A stretch of 64,000 nucleotides of DNA from Staphylotrichum longicolle (Eukaryota > Ascomycota > Sordariomycetes > Sordariales > Chaetomiaceae), in contig JAHCVI010000001.1 in NCBI GenBank assembly GCA_019096155.1, positions 2,108,001 to 2,172,000 on the forward strand, read 5' to 3'. Under the pieces are notes generated by a model. That model was given only the letters and a program-made list of their open reading frames with translations. It searched no databases and was not told the origin of the DNA. The position numbers and the translations under genes are program-made. This document shows positions 45,242 to 57,218 of this stretch, one piece after another. Numbering within the stretch: the stretch's first letter is position 1; every line of letters begins with the position of its first letter.

Positions 45242-46932
45242 TCAACTCGTGCCGCCTCTTCGTCGGCGGCCACGGCTGGGGCCATCGGGTCTTTGCGCGA
45301 GAACCTCACGCAGTTCAGGATCATCTTTGTCCTTGTCGACGTGGTGAACTCTGACATGCCTTCATCCTGTTAGCTCCGTGTCCAATGGGCGGATGAAAAA
45401 GTACGCATGTAAACTCACCTCTGAAGATTGTCTGGCCTGGGATATCTGTGGTCTCTGTCAGGGCAGAACGGACAGACATAGCCCGGGGATTCATGAACCA
45501 GGCCGTGCCGGATCATCTCGTTCTTGCGCTTAAAGCCTTTGCCGCCCTCGCCGCGGGCACAGCCAGGGACTGGGCAATAATGTGGCCTTGCGGATGAGTG
45601 TACGTTTGCGTGTGAGTTGAGCAGATATTGCGTCTGGAATGGCGGCGCCGAGCAGCCAGGGACCTTGCAGACATAATTACCGGTCTGCATGGCCATGCCA
45701 TCTATGCTCATCCTCTCGAGACCCATCGCCGCTGGCGGAGAGCAGGATTGATGAGAACCCGGGGCTTCTGGGGAGTTGTGGGAATAGTCGTGCGGCCGGT
45801 GCAGGCCGTTCGCTTGGGGGTAGAAGAACCCGGGGCTCAACGTAGGCGTAGCAAGCGGGCGGATCGGAGAATGTGGATCGCGAAACGGCTCGCTTGGCGG
45901 CATCGGGGGAGAACCCAGTTGAGAATGTAAGGAGGGGAGACGCGGCATAGCAGCGGGTGGTGAGCCGGGAAATCCATGGTGTGGGCCTCGTAACCCATTT
46001 CCTGGCACATGATTGTTGGCAAGTTGCGGTATGTCCCCAAGCTGGGATCTGATTGACGGTAGTGTCTGACCGCTCATCTCGTACCTCGGCGAGTTGAGCT
46101 GGATGGGTGGTAGGCCTTCACTGTGACTGTTTGAGTGTATGCTGGAAGTTGGTGACCTGAGATCTCTATTGACGGAGAGCGACGTAGACCCTGGTTCCCG
46201 TGGCGAGTAGAGACTTGGAGGACTGTAAGGAGAAGGCATCACGTGCGCAGCATTCCGCTCTCGCTCATCGCTTGGGGCCTCTGGTCGTCTCGTGTGTATC
46301 GCCATGGCGGAGGCCGGTGCATGTTGCGCTTTCCCACCCACAACATCATTCTCGGTGACGGGCGGCGTTGGCCCCGCATCGGGCTCTGGCTGAGGTGTTG
46401 TAAACGCGGCCAGGGCGTCAGCCGCCAAAGACTTCAAGTCAAAAGTACCCATGTCCTCGTCGGCAGGGGGCGCTGAGGTCACCTTCTGGGCCCCAAGCTC
46501 TCCTCTGCTTTGCTGACGCGACGCTTCACGATCCGTGTCCCCGCCGACTGACTGCGCGTCGGGGAAGACGTCACGGATCGAGACGGAATCCTCGCGAAGA
46601 TCAGGGTCCTCGGGGTCCTCGGGGTCCTCAGTTTCTGATGTCAGGGATTCGATCTCATCATAGGCTGCAGTCTCACGCCTGTGTCCGTCGAGATGGCTGA
46701 TCAAGACGGCATAGCCCCGGTTTGTCCTCGTCTTTCTCCGACGGTTAGACTTGACACCGGGGCTGGGGGGAGGGCTGGCTGAAGAAGACACGGTGGGGTC
46801 TGGGCTCGGCGATGGTTGCAGCATAGGACGGTGTGGCTCCAAAGGCGGGGTATTCCTGGGGAACTCGTCATCAGGAAGATACTCGTCGCAAACCGGGACC
46901 AGTGTAGGATTCGGAGCTGCTATCGTACTCAT
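45242..46932 (-). CDS. C2H2 zinc-finger protein, probable transcription factor
   Basis: Exon 1 (46932-45419) and exon 2 (45359-45242) are joined across a 59-nt intron that splits the last finger; 543 aa. Three C-terminal fingers: YVCKVPGCSAPPFQTQYLLN with HANVH; HYCPVPGCARGEGGKGFKRK with HGLVH; and YVCPFCPDRDHRYPRPDNLQ with RHVRVHH completed by exon 2. The acceptor used is the GAAG at 45360, because only that one restores the final Cys2His2 finger. The N-terminal 400 residues are Pro/Ser-rich and disordered, with an EDPEDPED repeat (46603-46628). Start chosen at MSTIAAPNPTLVPV; an ATG 120 bp upstream is in frame but its extension looks non-coding. Target genes are unknown. Confidence 0.85.
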
Positions 46933-49900
46933 AGCTTCGAGGACTCCTCGGCGCTTTGACTCATGGAGCAGTTGTGCACCAGCTCGCCATCGATAGCCGG
47001 GCGGTTGGCGGAGGATTGAGATCGCGGCCCCACAGTCCCACGCCTGGCTCACTCACCCGGCAACCCTTGCGTGAGAGCAGTGCCGTTCGAGTTGTTCAGG
47101 CCCTTCCTTTGCTGTCCCAGGAAAATCCGTCGCGCGCGCGCTTTCCCGGGGTTGGCGGGGGTTCAGGCCGGAGACCGTCTGCGCGCAACAGCTCCCTAGC
47201 GCAGCGAGGCGGGAGCGTGCAAAAGGCGGGGGGTGCGGGCATATAAGAGCCGCAGACCCAGGCTGGAATGGGCCGGACCCGGCAGGATGTGACACGGGAA
47301 AAGATGGTCAAAGGAGGTTGCGTTGCGCTTGGAAGAAAGGAACGGAAGGAAACCCGTGACCGGTTGATTGAGCGGGGGACTGTAAATTGCACACTTGTCG
47401 GGGGAGTGAGGGGGGGCGGCCGGGTTCCCTTTGCAAGAATGCGGCTCAAGGGCGCAACGGCGCAACGGCTGGGGGGATTCTCCGGAACCAAAGTTGAAAG
47501 GTCAAAAGGGGCGGGCGGGAGATCTGCCAGGTTGGGAGCGAGTGCCGTGGGCTTCGAGTTTCTTTCCGGCCGGTACGGCAAGTAGAGACACGGACGTTGC
47601 TCGATCTGGATGCTCGGACAATTGCCTGGATCGTCAAAGAAAGCTGCGGCTCATGGAAGCTTTGCTGCAGCCGGGGGGTCAGGATCGCTTTAAGCCTCAA
47701 TGGCCCCAGGGCGGCCCAAGCAGGCGCAAGGCCGGGGAAAGCTGGGTGGAGGCGGGAGAGGCGGGGCGCCGAGCTGAAGAACCACTGGCTGGCGTGTGGG
47801 TCCCACTATAACGACAAACGAGCCTGATGGCCAGAGGGAGGTGCCGGGGCTGGGATCCAGGGTCGCCGAGCAGGATCACTGCTTGCTGCCAGAGTGGGAC
47901 AAAATGCTGCTTGCCGGCCGAGAGTGCGCGCGGCGTCGTTCTCCTTTGTGGGAAATGTGCCGGGAAACTGTCCGGAGGGGTGGAATATTTGGGAGGAATG
48001 AGGCGCCAAGGTGCGACCTCCCAGGATGCGAAGCAAGACGAAGCTTGTTGGCTGCCGGAGAGGATGGATGAGGCTCTTTTGTCGCAGTGAGCCAGAAGCC
48101 GGGGGCAGTAATGTTGGCGCAGGCACCGGATGATCTGCAGCACGCTGCAAAACTGGGGACGTCGACAGTGCAGACGACGACTGTTTTCTCGGACGCGTAA
48201 TCTGTGGGGACCAAGTCTTTCGTGAAGCCGGAGCCGTCTGTATTCGAGTACGATGTTGGTGGGAATGGAACCTTGGAAAAGGGTGAGGCATGAAGGGGGC
48301 CGAAGAAATGCGCAGAGACGGAAGCTGCCAGGTGCTGTGGGATGCAATGTGAGGCAGCTGCTGGGGACTGTGGGGCAATCCCTGTCGGGCTCCCGTCATT
48401 GCCCCAACTTGGCTCTCGGTCACCTCCTTCTGCACGGCGACCTTGAGACTGGCCCAGAGCTTGGGGTTAGTGGGGTCGCCGAGATCAAAAATGAACCTGA
48501 GGGGAGGAACGACTGCGATCAAGTCTGGGCAAGTCCCCCGTGAACTCCGGCATTCCCATCCCAATCTGTGGCTTCCTTCCAGCTCTTCGGTGTGTTTTCA
48601 CCACCTATGTAAGGTATTGACAGAGCACCTTCTCGAAAGCATGTTGTTTACTGCGCGCACAGCACATTTGGAAGAGTCCGCATTGACAGGCGGTCCATCA
48701 AGACGGGAATGAGGGCATTTCGCCTTGTCAGCCCAACCATTGCATCGGGCCTCGCCTCGCGCCAATCAGTAAGAAGTCACGGATTTGGGTGTGGTTCTCG
48801 TCTCGTATCACCGTCGATGATGTGGGAAACACTCTGTCCGTCTGCGGTTATCGGTTCGCATGGCATGGGGCTGGAATCCCCGCACACTCGGTAGCGTTGA
48901 CGTTTGGATTTGATTGTGGAGGCGGGACAGCGAGCTGGGACAATCCCAGGAACGAAACATGGAGGCCCACCGGGCCGATCTCTCGCAGACTCGGTCACTC
49001 AACCGCTGGAACTGAGAGCCAAAGGAAGGGCATCTGGCATCCCGAGCGAGGCCCTTTCTGTGTGGTATGAGGAATCCCATTCCATCCTCGGCACCAGACA
49101 CGTCGCTGCCCACCACCAACCCAAGCATCCGCCCTCCCGTGGGCTTGCGGCGTCGTTGAACCCCCATTGGAGCCAAGACACACTCAGCCTCATCGGTCGA
49201 TAGCGCATCATTGTTACGGGTCAGTCCGCAACCCGCGCATCGACCATGCCTGTCTGAGCCAAGTGCTGGCGGGGATCGCTTGGGAGCCCTCGCACTGCAA
49301 CCCCCGGATCTCGTCTGTTCGCAGAGAAATTTCCTTTCCGCTTTCCAGCCAAGCTCGATCCACCACAGCCAACTGCGAAGTTTCGCTGTCCCTTCTCCGG
49401 CCCATCATCGACCCGCGTGGCCTCTGTCGGCAACGGCGCCGGGTTCGCTCATGCGGCCCACGCCGGCACCGCTCCTCGCCCCATTGACCAACCTGGGATC
49501 CTCCCGCCTGCAGGGACGGCACGCAGAGTTCTGCGGAGAGCAATCAGACGCTGCAGAGTAAGCATTAGCGGCAAGCCATGCCAAAGTGGTGATTCCCTGT
49601 TGTGAGAGGCCTCACACGCTTCCCTCTCTCTCAAACTCGCTCTCCCTTGCGCGTTGCGCGTCTATGTACGAAGATCCGGGCTTGGGGGTGGGGGTCGCCA
49701 TTGTTGTCCACCTGCGGATGCAGGCCCAAACATGGCGCTGGCAGTTTGGCATAAGCGGGAGGTGAAGACGAACGAGCCGAAGAGGAGCACATCAGCCATC
49801 CATGTCGGTGTGTCTAAGCCTCCAAGAGTGACATCAAGCACGGCAGCGGTGAGATTCGTCCGGCCGCTCTGCAGCAGCAATTCCCGCTCAAACCCCGCTG

Positions 49901-51570
49901 AATGCGGTGTGTCACCTGCTAACTCTCCCCATCGAGAACGGCAATCCTGGTTGGACCCCCGGACCAGCACGTGTACCCTGGGGAGGCGCCATGCAGCGAT
50001 CGATTTCGAGTTTAGCCGTCGTTGCTCGAGTCCCCTCAGCCGCCAGACGAGCGGTGGTGTGTGTGCAACCCCGGGTGAGCCTCAGCAGGGGATCCGACGT
50101 TCTCGAGCTTGGTGGAACCACATCTCGGGAGACACGGTCCAGCACCGAGACATAGAAAGGCACAGCTTTTCTGAGCTACGTTTCCAGGAAAAAAAGGAAT
50201 TTACTTGCTCGATGTCAGCAACCAAGATCACCTGAACAACCGCCTTGAAGTCGAGTTTTGGTTCCCCCAACTCTTTGATTGATCATGAGAAAATGTCCAC
50301 CATGAAAGCCGGTCGCTGTACAAGGGAGAAGATACAAGATGTTTCTCGAAGATATTCCTTCTACCGCTTTGGAAGTCCAGCTCCGTGTCTGTGGCACCCT
50401 TTTACCCACTCAGTGGCACCATGAGGGTACCTCCTCAACCCGAGTGCCGCGGGAGTGACTTGACTGAGTCCTCGACGTTTGTCCCATCACCCTCTCGAAG
50501 TCTCCAAGCCGAGAGCAACGGACGCCACAGCACAGCACACATATCCAAGGTCCAAAACATCCTGCCCCTGAGCAGGAGTTTGGTGACATCAAACACTGCA
50601 AAGAGTAGGTTCAGGAATGGAGGACAGTGTTCGAGATGTCTTGCTGGTCGAAAGCAATATCCTTCGAGATGTCCGCAGTAGACGACCGCTTGATTCAAAG
50701 CCCCTTCGTCACTCATTATCGTTCTCACAATTTTGATCTCTTTCCTTGTCCGATGTCTTCCCATGGAGGGGCATGTACCGGGTCGCTTTTGAATGATACT
50801 GTACAAGCCTCTGAGAATATTTGCCCTCATCCCCCGCCCAACTTCTTGTTTGCCCCGCTACCTGTCTCGTTCTGTGGGCTCATGGTGTAAGTGGGTGACC
50901 CCAAGGGAAAGACCATGTCGAGTGTTCTCTCCCACGCTGTATCTGAAAGTGAGATTGCCAGCCAAATTCAGCTCACCATAAAACTGTCTTGACATTTGCA
51001 CTCGGAGTTATGTAGGTGCGAACGGATGCGACAGCTCAGCAAGAATCTCTTTTTTGTCTTGATCCCCCTGCATCAACTGGAGCTAGTAGTCAGCTCCTAA
51101 CTTTTAAGTGAATAGCTCCTCGTAGGTGAGCAGCTAGCAGCCAACCATATGTCTTGGGACTCTTGGGGGATCTTGGCCACCAACAGCAAACAGAGAAAGA
51201 TAAAACGGAGCTAGCTCCGAGATCGCAGCTTCGGATCTCGGCATGCCGCGGCCTATCACCATCGCAGTCCGCTCCGCGACCTCTGCCTCGGTCGACCGGT
51301 GGTCGGGTGCCCCGGTCCCCGCATCCGCGTGGGGCCTGAGCGGAGGGGGCGGGGTGCGCATTGGTCGAGGTTCACAGAGGAAGCAAGACTGAAGCCTCCG
51401 GAATCAGGAATAACTCATCCGCATTCGGTTTTGGCTGAGTAAAGCCTCATCACACCACAAGCATCTTATTCAAGACTTGTCTGTTGGATCACTCCGTCGA
51501 GGGCTGCCTGTTGCCTGGATCTCAGTTTCTGATTCTCGCTTTTCCCGCTTCTCAACCACCCGCTTTCAAG
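46933..51570. other. 4.6-kb gene-free region between divergent C2H2 and alcohol dehydrogenase genes
   Basis: Longest gene-poor stretch in the window. No complete gene is recognised. The minus-strand frame near 48540-48360 has a coding look (SLKVAVQKEVTES) but no family match and no clear start. The region lies between the start of a transcription-factor-like gene and a metabolic gene, so it may be a long regulatory region or contain long 5' UTRs. Confidence 0.4.
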
Positions 51571-53013
51571 ATGTCCGATCTTCCGGAGACCATGAAGGCC
51601 GTCGTCTTCCACGGGCCCAAACAAATCGCTGTTGAGGACCGGCCTGTCCCGAAGCGCAAGTTGAATCATTCCCACTACCCTTCAGCACACACTGACGAGG
51701 AATTCAGTGCAACATCCCAAGGACATCATTGTCAAGGTCCAATCCACGGCGCTATGCGGCTCGTACGTCTCACCTCACGCCCTCGTTCCCTCCCTTTTCT
51801 CCTTCATCGCCGCAACCGAGATGAAGCAACTGACACCGTGCCAGAGAACTGCACGTCTTCCGCGGTCACCAACCCTCGCCAACAGGCTTCATCATGGGCC
51901 ACGAGTTCGTCGGCACCGTCGTCCAGACTGGCAGTGAGGTCACCTCGGTCTCGCTGGGCGACAAGGTTGTCGCGCCCTTTACCGTGTCCTGGTAAGCACC
52001 CCTCCGTCCGCCACCGCCGACCCATTCGCAACCAAAAACTCCTGTCTAACCCTGCTTGACCGCCGGTGCACTCAGCATGGAATGCTTCTACTGCACGCAC
52101 AACTCGTCGTCCCGCTGCGCCCAGTGCCTCCTCGGCTCGCCCGGGCCCGACGCGCGGGAGGCCGAGTACGTGCGCGTGCCTACGCCGACGGCACCGTCGT
52201 CAAGGCGCCCGCGAGATCGACGACCGCGCGCTGATCCTCATGGCCGACATCTTCCCCACCGGCCTCTTCGGCGCCAAGAGCGCGTTCGGCCTGCTGGAGC
52301 CGCAGCAGCAGCCCGCGAGCGACGCGACCGTCGTGGTCATTGGCTGCGGGCCCGTGGGGCTCTGCGCCATCGTCTCGGCGCTCGAGTACAAGCCGAAGCA
52401 TGTGTTCGCGGTGGACAGCGTGCCGTCGAGGTTGGAGCTGGCCAAGGGGCTGGGGGCGGAGCCGTTGAATTTCCTGGACGGCAAGGACAAGATGGTGCAG
52501 AGGGTAAAGGAGGTGACGGAGGGGAGGGGGGCGGATGCGGTGATCGAGGTGGTCGGGTTGAGCCCGGCACTGAGGACGGCCTTTGATCTGATAAGACCGT
52601 TTGGTGTGATCAGCAGCATTGGGGTGCACAACGCCGAGGTGGGTCTCCGTTTTGGACCGTCGAAGGGAGTCTTTGCTGACTGAACACTAGATTCCTTGGA
52701 ACGGCAACGAGGCGTATGGGTGAGTTTCCGGCTTTCTGTCCTGCCCCATGTGGCGCGTGCTGACCCGAAACAGCAAGAATGTGAGGGTCCAAATGGGCCG
52801 CTGCCCTGTTCGGTCCATGTTCCCAGAGGCGTTGGCGGTACTGGCCAGGAACCAGGACAAGTTCAGGTAGGTGACCACTTGAACGCCCGAGGGGAGATCC
52901 GTGCTAACCTTCGCAGCTTCATGTTTGACAAGATTATGCCGCTATCCGAGGCGGTCGAGGGCTATGATTTGTTTGACCAGATGAAGGTGCAGAAGGTCAT
53001 CTTCAAGCCTTGA
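51571..53013 (+). CDS. Zinc-dependent medium-chain alcohol dehydrogenase, two apparent 1-nt frame breaks
   Basis: NAD(P)-dependent MDR-family oxidoreductase. Seven exons: 51571-51655, 51708-51762, 51845-51991, 52076-52638, 52691-52719, 52774-52866, 52917-53013. Text: METMKAVVFHG-type start, catalytic-zinc Cys in STALCGSELHVFRGHQPSPT, GHEFVGTV, structural-zinc CMECFYCTHNSSSRCAQC, nucleotide site VVIGCGPVGLCAI, C-terminus EAVEGYDLFDQMKVQKVIFK. The first intron (51656-51707) starts GCAAGT, a GC-AG intron; no GT donor keeps frame. Two shifts in exon 4, at about 52179-52181 and 52206-52212, each behave as one C lost from a C run and bracket the readable YADGTVVKAP. Substrate unknown; probably a threonine-dehydrogenase/sorbitol-like subgroup. 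Confidence 0.85.
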
Positions 53014-53090
53014 GGGAGAGGAGCGCGCAATGAGTCGGCGGGAAGTGACTGGGTGAAAAAACGTTGTTTGAACTGTGTAATGAGATGGTC

Positions 53091-53570
53091 TCAGTTCTGC
53101 CTGGGCTTCACCAGTCCATCGAAAATCCAGTAGTACGTAACGGTCGAGTCGTCTTGGACCGTGGCGAGCAACACCCGTTTCCCACGCTTCGGGCCCCTCC
53201 AAAGCTTCCACTGAGCATCTGTGCCATCCGCGTCGAGTGCCGTCTGGTCCGCAGCGCCTGGCGGGAGGGCGTCGATGGCGTCAAAAACAGCAGCGAACTG
53301 AGCGGGCGACCACTTTTCGGAGAGATGCAGCGGCAGGACCCATTCGACCTCTGGCTCCTGCGGAATGGGTTCTCCCCGTTCCTTTTCGGCCTTGATGATG
53401 TCGATCTGCTCGTCCGGGTGCACGTAGAGGCGCTTCGGAGGGAGTCCGTAGATGAGCGGGCGTGGGACGTTGCCTTCGGTGTGAGTCTGCACGCCTGTCC
53501 AGTCGTGCTGGTACACCAAATTGTTCAGCACCACTTTCGTGAGTGCCGCGATGTGGTCAGGCGAAGACAT
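53091..53570 (-). CDS. SEN15: tRNA-splicing endonuclease subunit SEN15
   Basis: Structural subunit of the heterotetrameric tRNA intron endonuclease. A single exon of 159 residues starts at 53570 (MSSPDHIAALTKVVLNNLVY). Family text: LVYQHDWTGVQTHT near the N-terminus, PLIYGLPPKRLYVHPDEQ, EWVLPLHLSEKWSPAQFAAV, and the C-terminal strand VLLATVQDDSTVTYYWIFDG. An in-frame ATG 114 bp upstream is ignored because the conserved domain begins at the chosen Met. The stop lies 77 bp from the stop of the convergent alcohol dehydrogenase gene, so their 3' UTRs probably overlap. Confidence 0.93.
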   Translation of the reverse strand: MSSPDHIAALTKVVLNNLVYQHDWTGVQTHTEGNVPRPLIYGLPPKRLYVHPDEQIDIIKAEKERGEPIPQEPEVEWVLPLHLSEKWSPAQFAAVFDAIDALPPGAADQTALDADGTDAQWKLWRGPKRGKRVLLATVQDDSTVTYYWIFDGLVKPRQN

Positions 53571-54124
53571 TTTGCTAGAGTTTGGTTGCCGTTTATGACT
53601 GGTTGGGGTTGTTTTGTGAAAGCTCTGTTCATTCAATTTGAGGTGTGTGGGACCAGTTCGAGATGTAATATACGGGCATTTCACTCATGTTACAACTCCC
53701 TTACTTGCAGACAGAACTCTGCCAGATCTACCTCATGGGCGAACCAACGGATATCTCTACTTTGCAGTCTGACTCTGAGTAGGTGAATTTCATACAAACT
53801 GCAGGCTAGGTTGGTAAAATCCGTGAACAGAATCCCAATGATTTGGTGTGCAAAATCCGAGTTTCAAAACTCAGCCTTGTACGTAACGTTACCATACGCG
53901 CCGGAATGTGACAGCTCCGTTTCGCTCCCGCATTCTGCGTCATTGGGCCGCTGTGTGCACTGTGCTTCGTCGACCTCAGGCCGTCTGAACTTTGCCTCTC
54001 AGGCACACCACTGCCGCCTCAAAGACCTTCCAGCCACATCGCTGAGCTTTCCATCAGGCTCTGGTTTCACCTTTCCTCGACACTTAGTTTTTCAACAAGA
54101 AAACAATAGGAACCACATCGCAGA
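53571..54124. promoter_or_regulatory. Bidirectional promoter of SEN15 and DIB1
   Basis: 554 bp between two divergent start codons. No TATA box is clear on either side. Confidence 0.55.
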
Positions 54125-54764
54125 ATGGGCTCCGTTCTTCTCCCCCATCTGCCCTCAGGGTGGCACGTCGACCAGGCGATCCTCTCAGGTATGTGAGACT
54201 CACTTCCGATTCATGTCTCGCCCGTTCGCTCACAGCGAAACCAAGATTACTCTTTCTAGACACTAACCCATCGCCACAGAGGAGGAGCGCGTCGTCGTTA
54301 TCCGCTTTGGTCGAGATCATGACCCGGTACGTACAGTCAGCCCGTCGCTTTTTGAAGAATCTGGCCCGAGAGACTGACCGCTTTCAGGACTGCATGCGCC
54401 AAGATGAGGCTCTCTTCAAGATAGCCGAGCGCGTCAAGAACTTTGCCGTCATCTACCTTTGCGACATTGACCAGGTGCGCCCCTCTCTCATTGATCCCAG
54501 CAAAACGAACCGTTCTCTGACTCGGTCTAGGTTCCCGATTTCAACGCCATGTACGAGTTGTACGACCCGTGCTCCATCATGTTCTTCTTCCGCAACAAAC
54601 ACATCATGTGTGATTTTGGCACGGGCAACAACAACAAGCTCAACTGGGTGCTGGAGGACAAGCAAGAACTTATCGACATTGTCGAGACGGTGTACCGGGG
54701 CGCCAAGAAGGGCAGGGGTCTGGTGGTCAGCCCGAAGGACTACAGCACGAGGCACAAGTACTGA
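54125..54764 (+). CDS. DIB1: U5 snRNP thioredoxin-like protein DIB1/DIM1
   Basis: Thioredoxin-fold U4/U6.U5 tri-snRNP protein (human TXNL4A) that blocks premature spliceosome activation. Four exons (54125-54188, 54280-54326, 54388-54474, 54531-54764) with introns of 91, 61 and 56 nt give 143 aa, the usual length. Text is almost invariant across eukaryotes: MGSVLLPHLPSGWHVDQAIL, EEERVVVIRFGRDHDPDCM, IYLCDIDQVPDFNAMYELYD, PCSIMFFFRNKHIMCDFGTG, NNNKLNWVLEDKQELIDIVE, SPKDYSTRHKY. All junctions keep frame. Confidence 0.97.
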
Positions 54765-55349
54765 GGTCCTCATGGATGGCAGGTGTTTGTAGTACTCTGG
54801 GGCTTTGCGGCCTGTCATTGCAGAATGACGAAGCAAGAGGGAGCCGAGGTTGGGAGACCTTCAATGACACGAAGATGGATGCATAATACAGCTCGTTGGG
54901 AGACCGGAGCGACCGTTGTGGCACATCCACATCAAAGCTGATGGGTCGGATGGTCGGCTTTTGGCGAGCCAAGAGCAGGCGGGTGAGAGGGAACAACGGA
55001 TTCAAGGGAAAGGAACTGGGTCACGTTGTTGGTCCTTCGATTTGCAGATGGCAACGAAGTTATTGGTCCAATGTTGCAATAGGCCCACAAGTGTTGGTAC
55101 GCACGGGAGTTCATTCATAGTTTCGCGGTTTACCCTCGCACATTCTGAACGACAAGATGCTACCAAGGTTCTTCACTTGCTCAATTCACGGGGTGTGAGA
55201 GACCATGTGTTAGGGGCACAGGTGGGTGTGACAGCTGCGATCGCTACCTGTGCTGCACGCATTTGTCTCCTTCTCTCCACCAATGCAGTCCAGTAAAGTG
55301 ATCCGCTGATATGTCTGGCTGATGTGTGAAGACTAACTGTGCGATACAG
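54765..55349. other. DIB1 3' flank and unresolved 5' end of the second APH-fold gene
   Basis: No independent gene. The first exon of the downstream gene should be here. One candidate starts at the ATG at 55157 and runs 36 nt to a GTGTGA donor, in the right phase, but it is not unique. Confidence 0.35.
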
Positions 55350-56601
55350 CCATCTGACGATAAGGCGTACGTCGCGCAGATTGTCGCCGAGATTAAACGT
55401 CTTCAGTCGCGGATCAACAATGGAGCACTCTGCGAGTATGCCTCTAAACTGAATGGTGGCCAAAGCTGCACAATTGAGCACTTTTCCAAGGTTGGGCCTG
55501 GTGCACTCATGGGAAGTGCAAATTACCATGCCCGAATCTGCTTTGGAGATGGTTCTCCATCGTGGCTCATGAGAGTCCCCCGAGTTGCGAGTTGTGCTGT
55601 CGGCCTGCCGGAATCCCTGGCCAAGTACCTGGTACTCAGCGAGTACGCGACTCTGAAGTTTCTCGAAACAACCGCTGTACCGGCACCACGGGTTTTCGGT
55701 TATGGTGTATGCGGCGATGGGACCGATCATGGGGTTGGCGTCAGCTTCTTGCTCATGGAGGAGCTCCTAGGAAAACCGTGGACTGGTGAGGGAGTATCTG
55801 GCGCCGATGCTACCGACGAAGAGAAAGCCAAGATCTGGAGTGGTCTCGCGACGATCCTGGCTGAGTTGTCGAAGCACCCATTCGCCGCAGCTGGGTCACT
55901 GTCTTACCGTTTGTCCGACATCGCGGTGGCGGCCGTTGCGAGTGACAGATTTGTTGTACTCACGCCGGATGGCCCATTCGAGAGCTCATTCGACTACTAT
56001 ACTGCGTTCTGAGCAGTACCTCGCGCTGATCGCCGACGGCCAACTCTACACCAAATATCCCATCGATGCGTACTTGGTATACCGCTTCTTGAAGGATCAG
56101 GCTGGGCAACTCGTTGACCAGGACACCGATGGTGAAGAGTCTGAGCAGTTCTTCTTGAAACATATTGACGACAAAGGCGATCACTTGCTGGTTGACGAGG
56201 ACCTGAACATTACAGGCATCATCGACTGGCAGATGGCACGTGTTGTGCCTCGACGGGAAGCCTTTGGCCCGTCACTGGTCACAGCTGACATGAGTTCACT
56301 CTGTCGCGGTAACGTGTCGCTCAGCCTCGATGATGTCGCACTGGCAGATGCTCTAAAGGAAGGCCCCGCCCCAGAATTGGCCTGCTTTATGGTGGATGAG
56401 AAAGTGAGACGGTTTTGCTGGGGCCTGGCCCTAGAGCCGAAGTGGTCATATGCCCTGCCTCTGGCGACGGCGATCCTGACGGTCTTTGGGGTTAATCAGG
56501 AGTGGGCCGAGTGGAGGGAGACAGCTTTGGTGGAATACAAGGCCGATGCACGATTGCAGGTACTTGTGCAAAGGCATTCGGCCGAATCATGTACATGCTG
56601 A
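55350..56601 (+). CDS. APH-fold phosphotransferase-like gene with one frame break
   Basis: Member of a fungal subfamily of the aminoglycoside phosphotransferase fold, substrate unknown. The coding part begins after a likely acceptor (CTAAC branch, GATACAG at 55349); no ATG opens this frame, so a 5' exon is missing. The first part reads FSKVGPGALMGSANYHARIC, WLMRVPR, EYATLKFLETTAVPAPRVFG and VSFLLMEELLGKPW. It runs into TGA at 56010-56012 just after FESSFDYYTAF. The +1 frame continues the family without a gap: EQYLALIADGQLYTKYPIDA, HIDDKGDHLLVDEDLNITGI, IIDWQMARVVPRREAFGPS. One inserted or two missing bases at 56009-56012 explain the break; there is no room for an intron. It is either a recent pseudogene or a sequence error. 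Confidence 0.78.
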
Positions 56602-57218
56602 TACCAGTTTGTGTACAGGGTATCATGATGAGCAAAGTAATTCTGTACGCGGAAATGATGAGGCCAATATTCCTAAGAATGCATTATGTTGCATGTGAAA
56701 AGATGCAATTTTTGGGTGTTGAAACCACATCCAATCAGCATCCCGATTCTGCCCACTCTTGAGCCACTCGATACGCGGACGGAAGCTCCGTTGATCATGG
56801 TGGAGTCCCAGCAGTTGGGGGTCCTTGGCGGGTTCCTGCCACGCCACCCAAGCAGCCAAGCTGCTGCGGCGGACTCCAAGCCGGAGGTTGTCCTGCGGCC
56901 TACGGCCAGGGCGAAGGTGTGTTGTCGTCACACATCTCGTGTGCCCCCGCCCGCGCTCAGCAACCTCCAGGGTCGTGACAGACGCCTTGTTGGTCTCGCG
57001 CTCAGTTTTATTTCTGTTTCTGATACCCGATTCACTGTCTCACGAACCAGTTTTGTGCCCTCTTTGTCGTCATCGCAATTTATTCCTGTGTACTTCTCCC
57101 TTCACTATCCCCAATTGATTTTGGCCCTTTCCGGATCTCTTCCTCTTTGCCCGATTTTTTCTTCCCTGCAATCACACATCCCACTCGAACCATCGTGGCG
57201 CTCTCAACTTCAACAAAG
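56602..57218. other. Spacer before the DUF2985 gene
   Basis: 617 bp. The last 150 bp are pyrimidine-rich, as in a fungal 5' UTR. No gene is seen. Confidence 0.45.
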
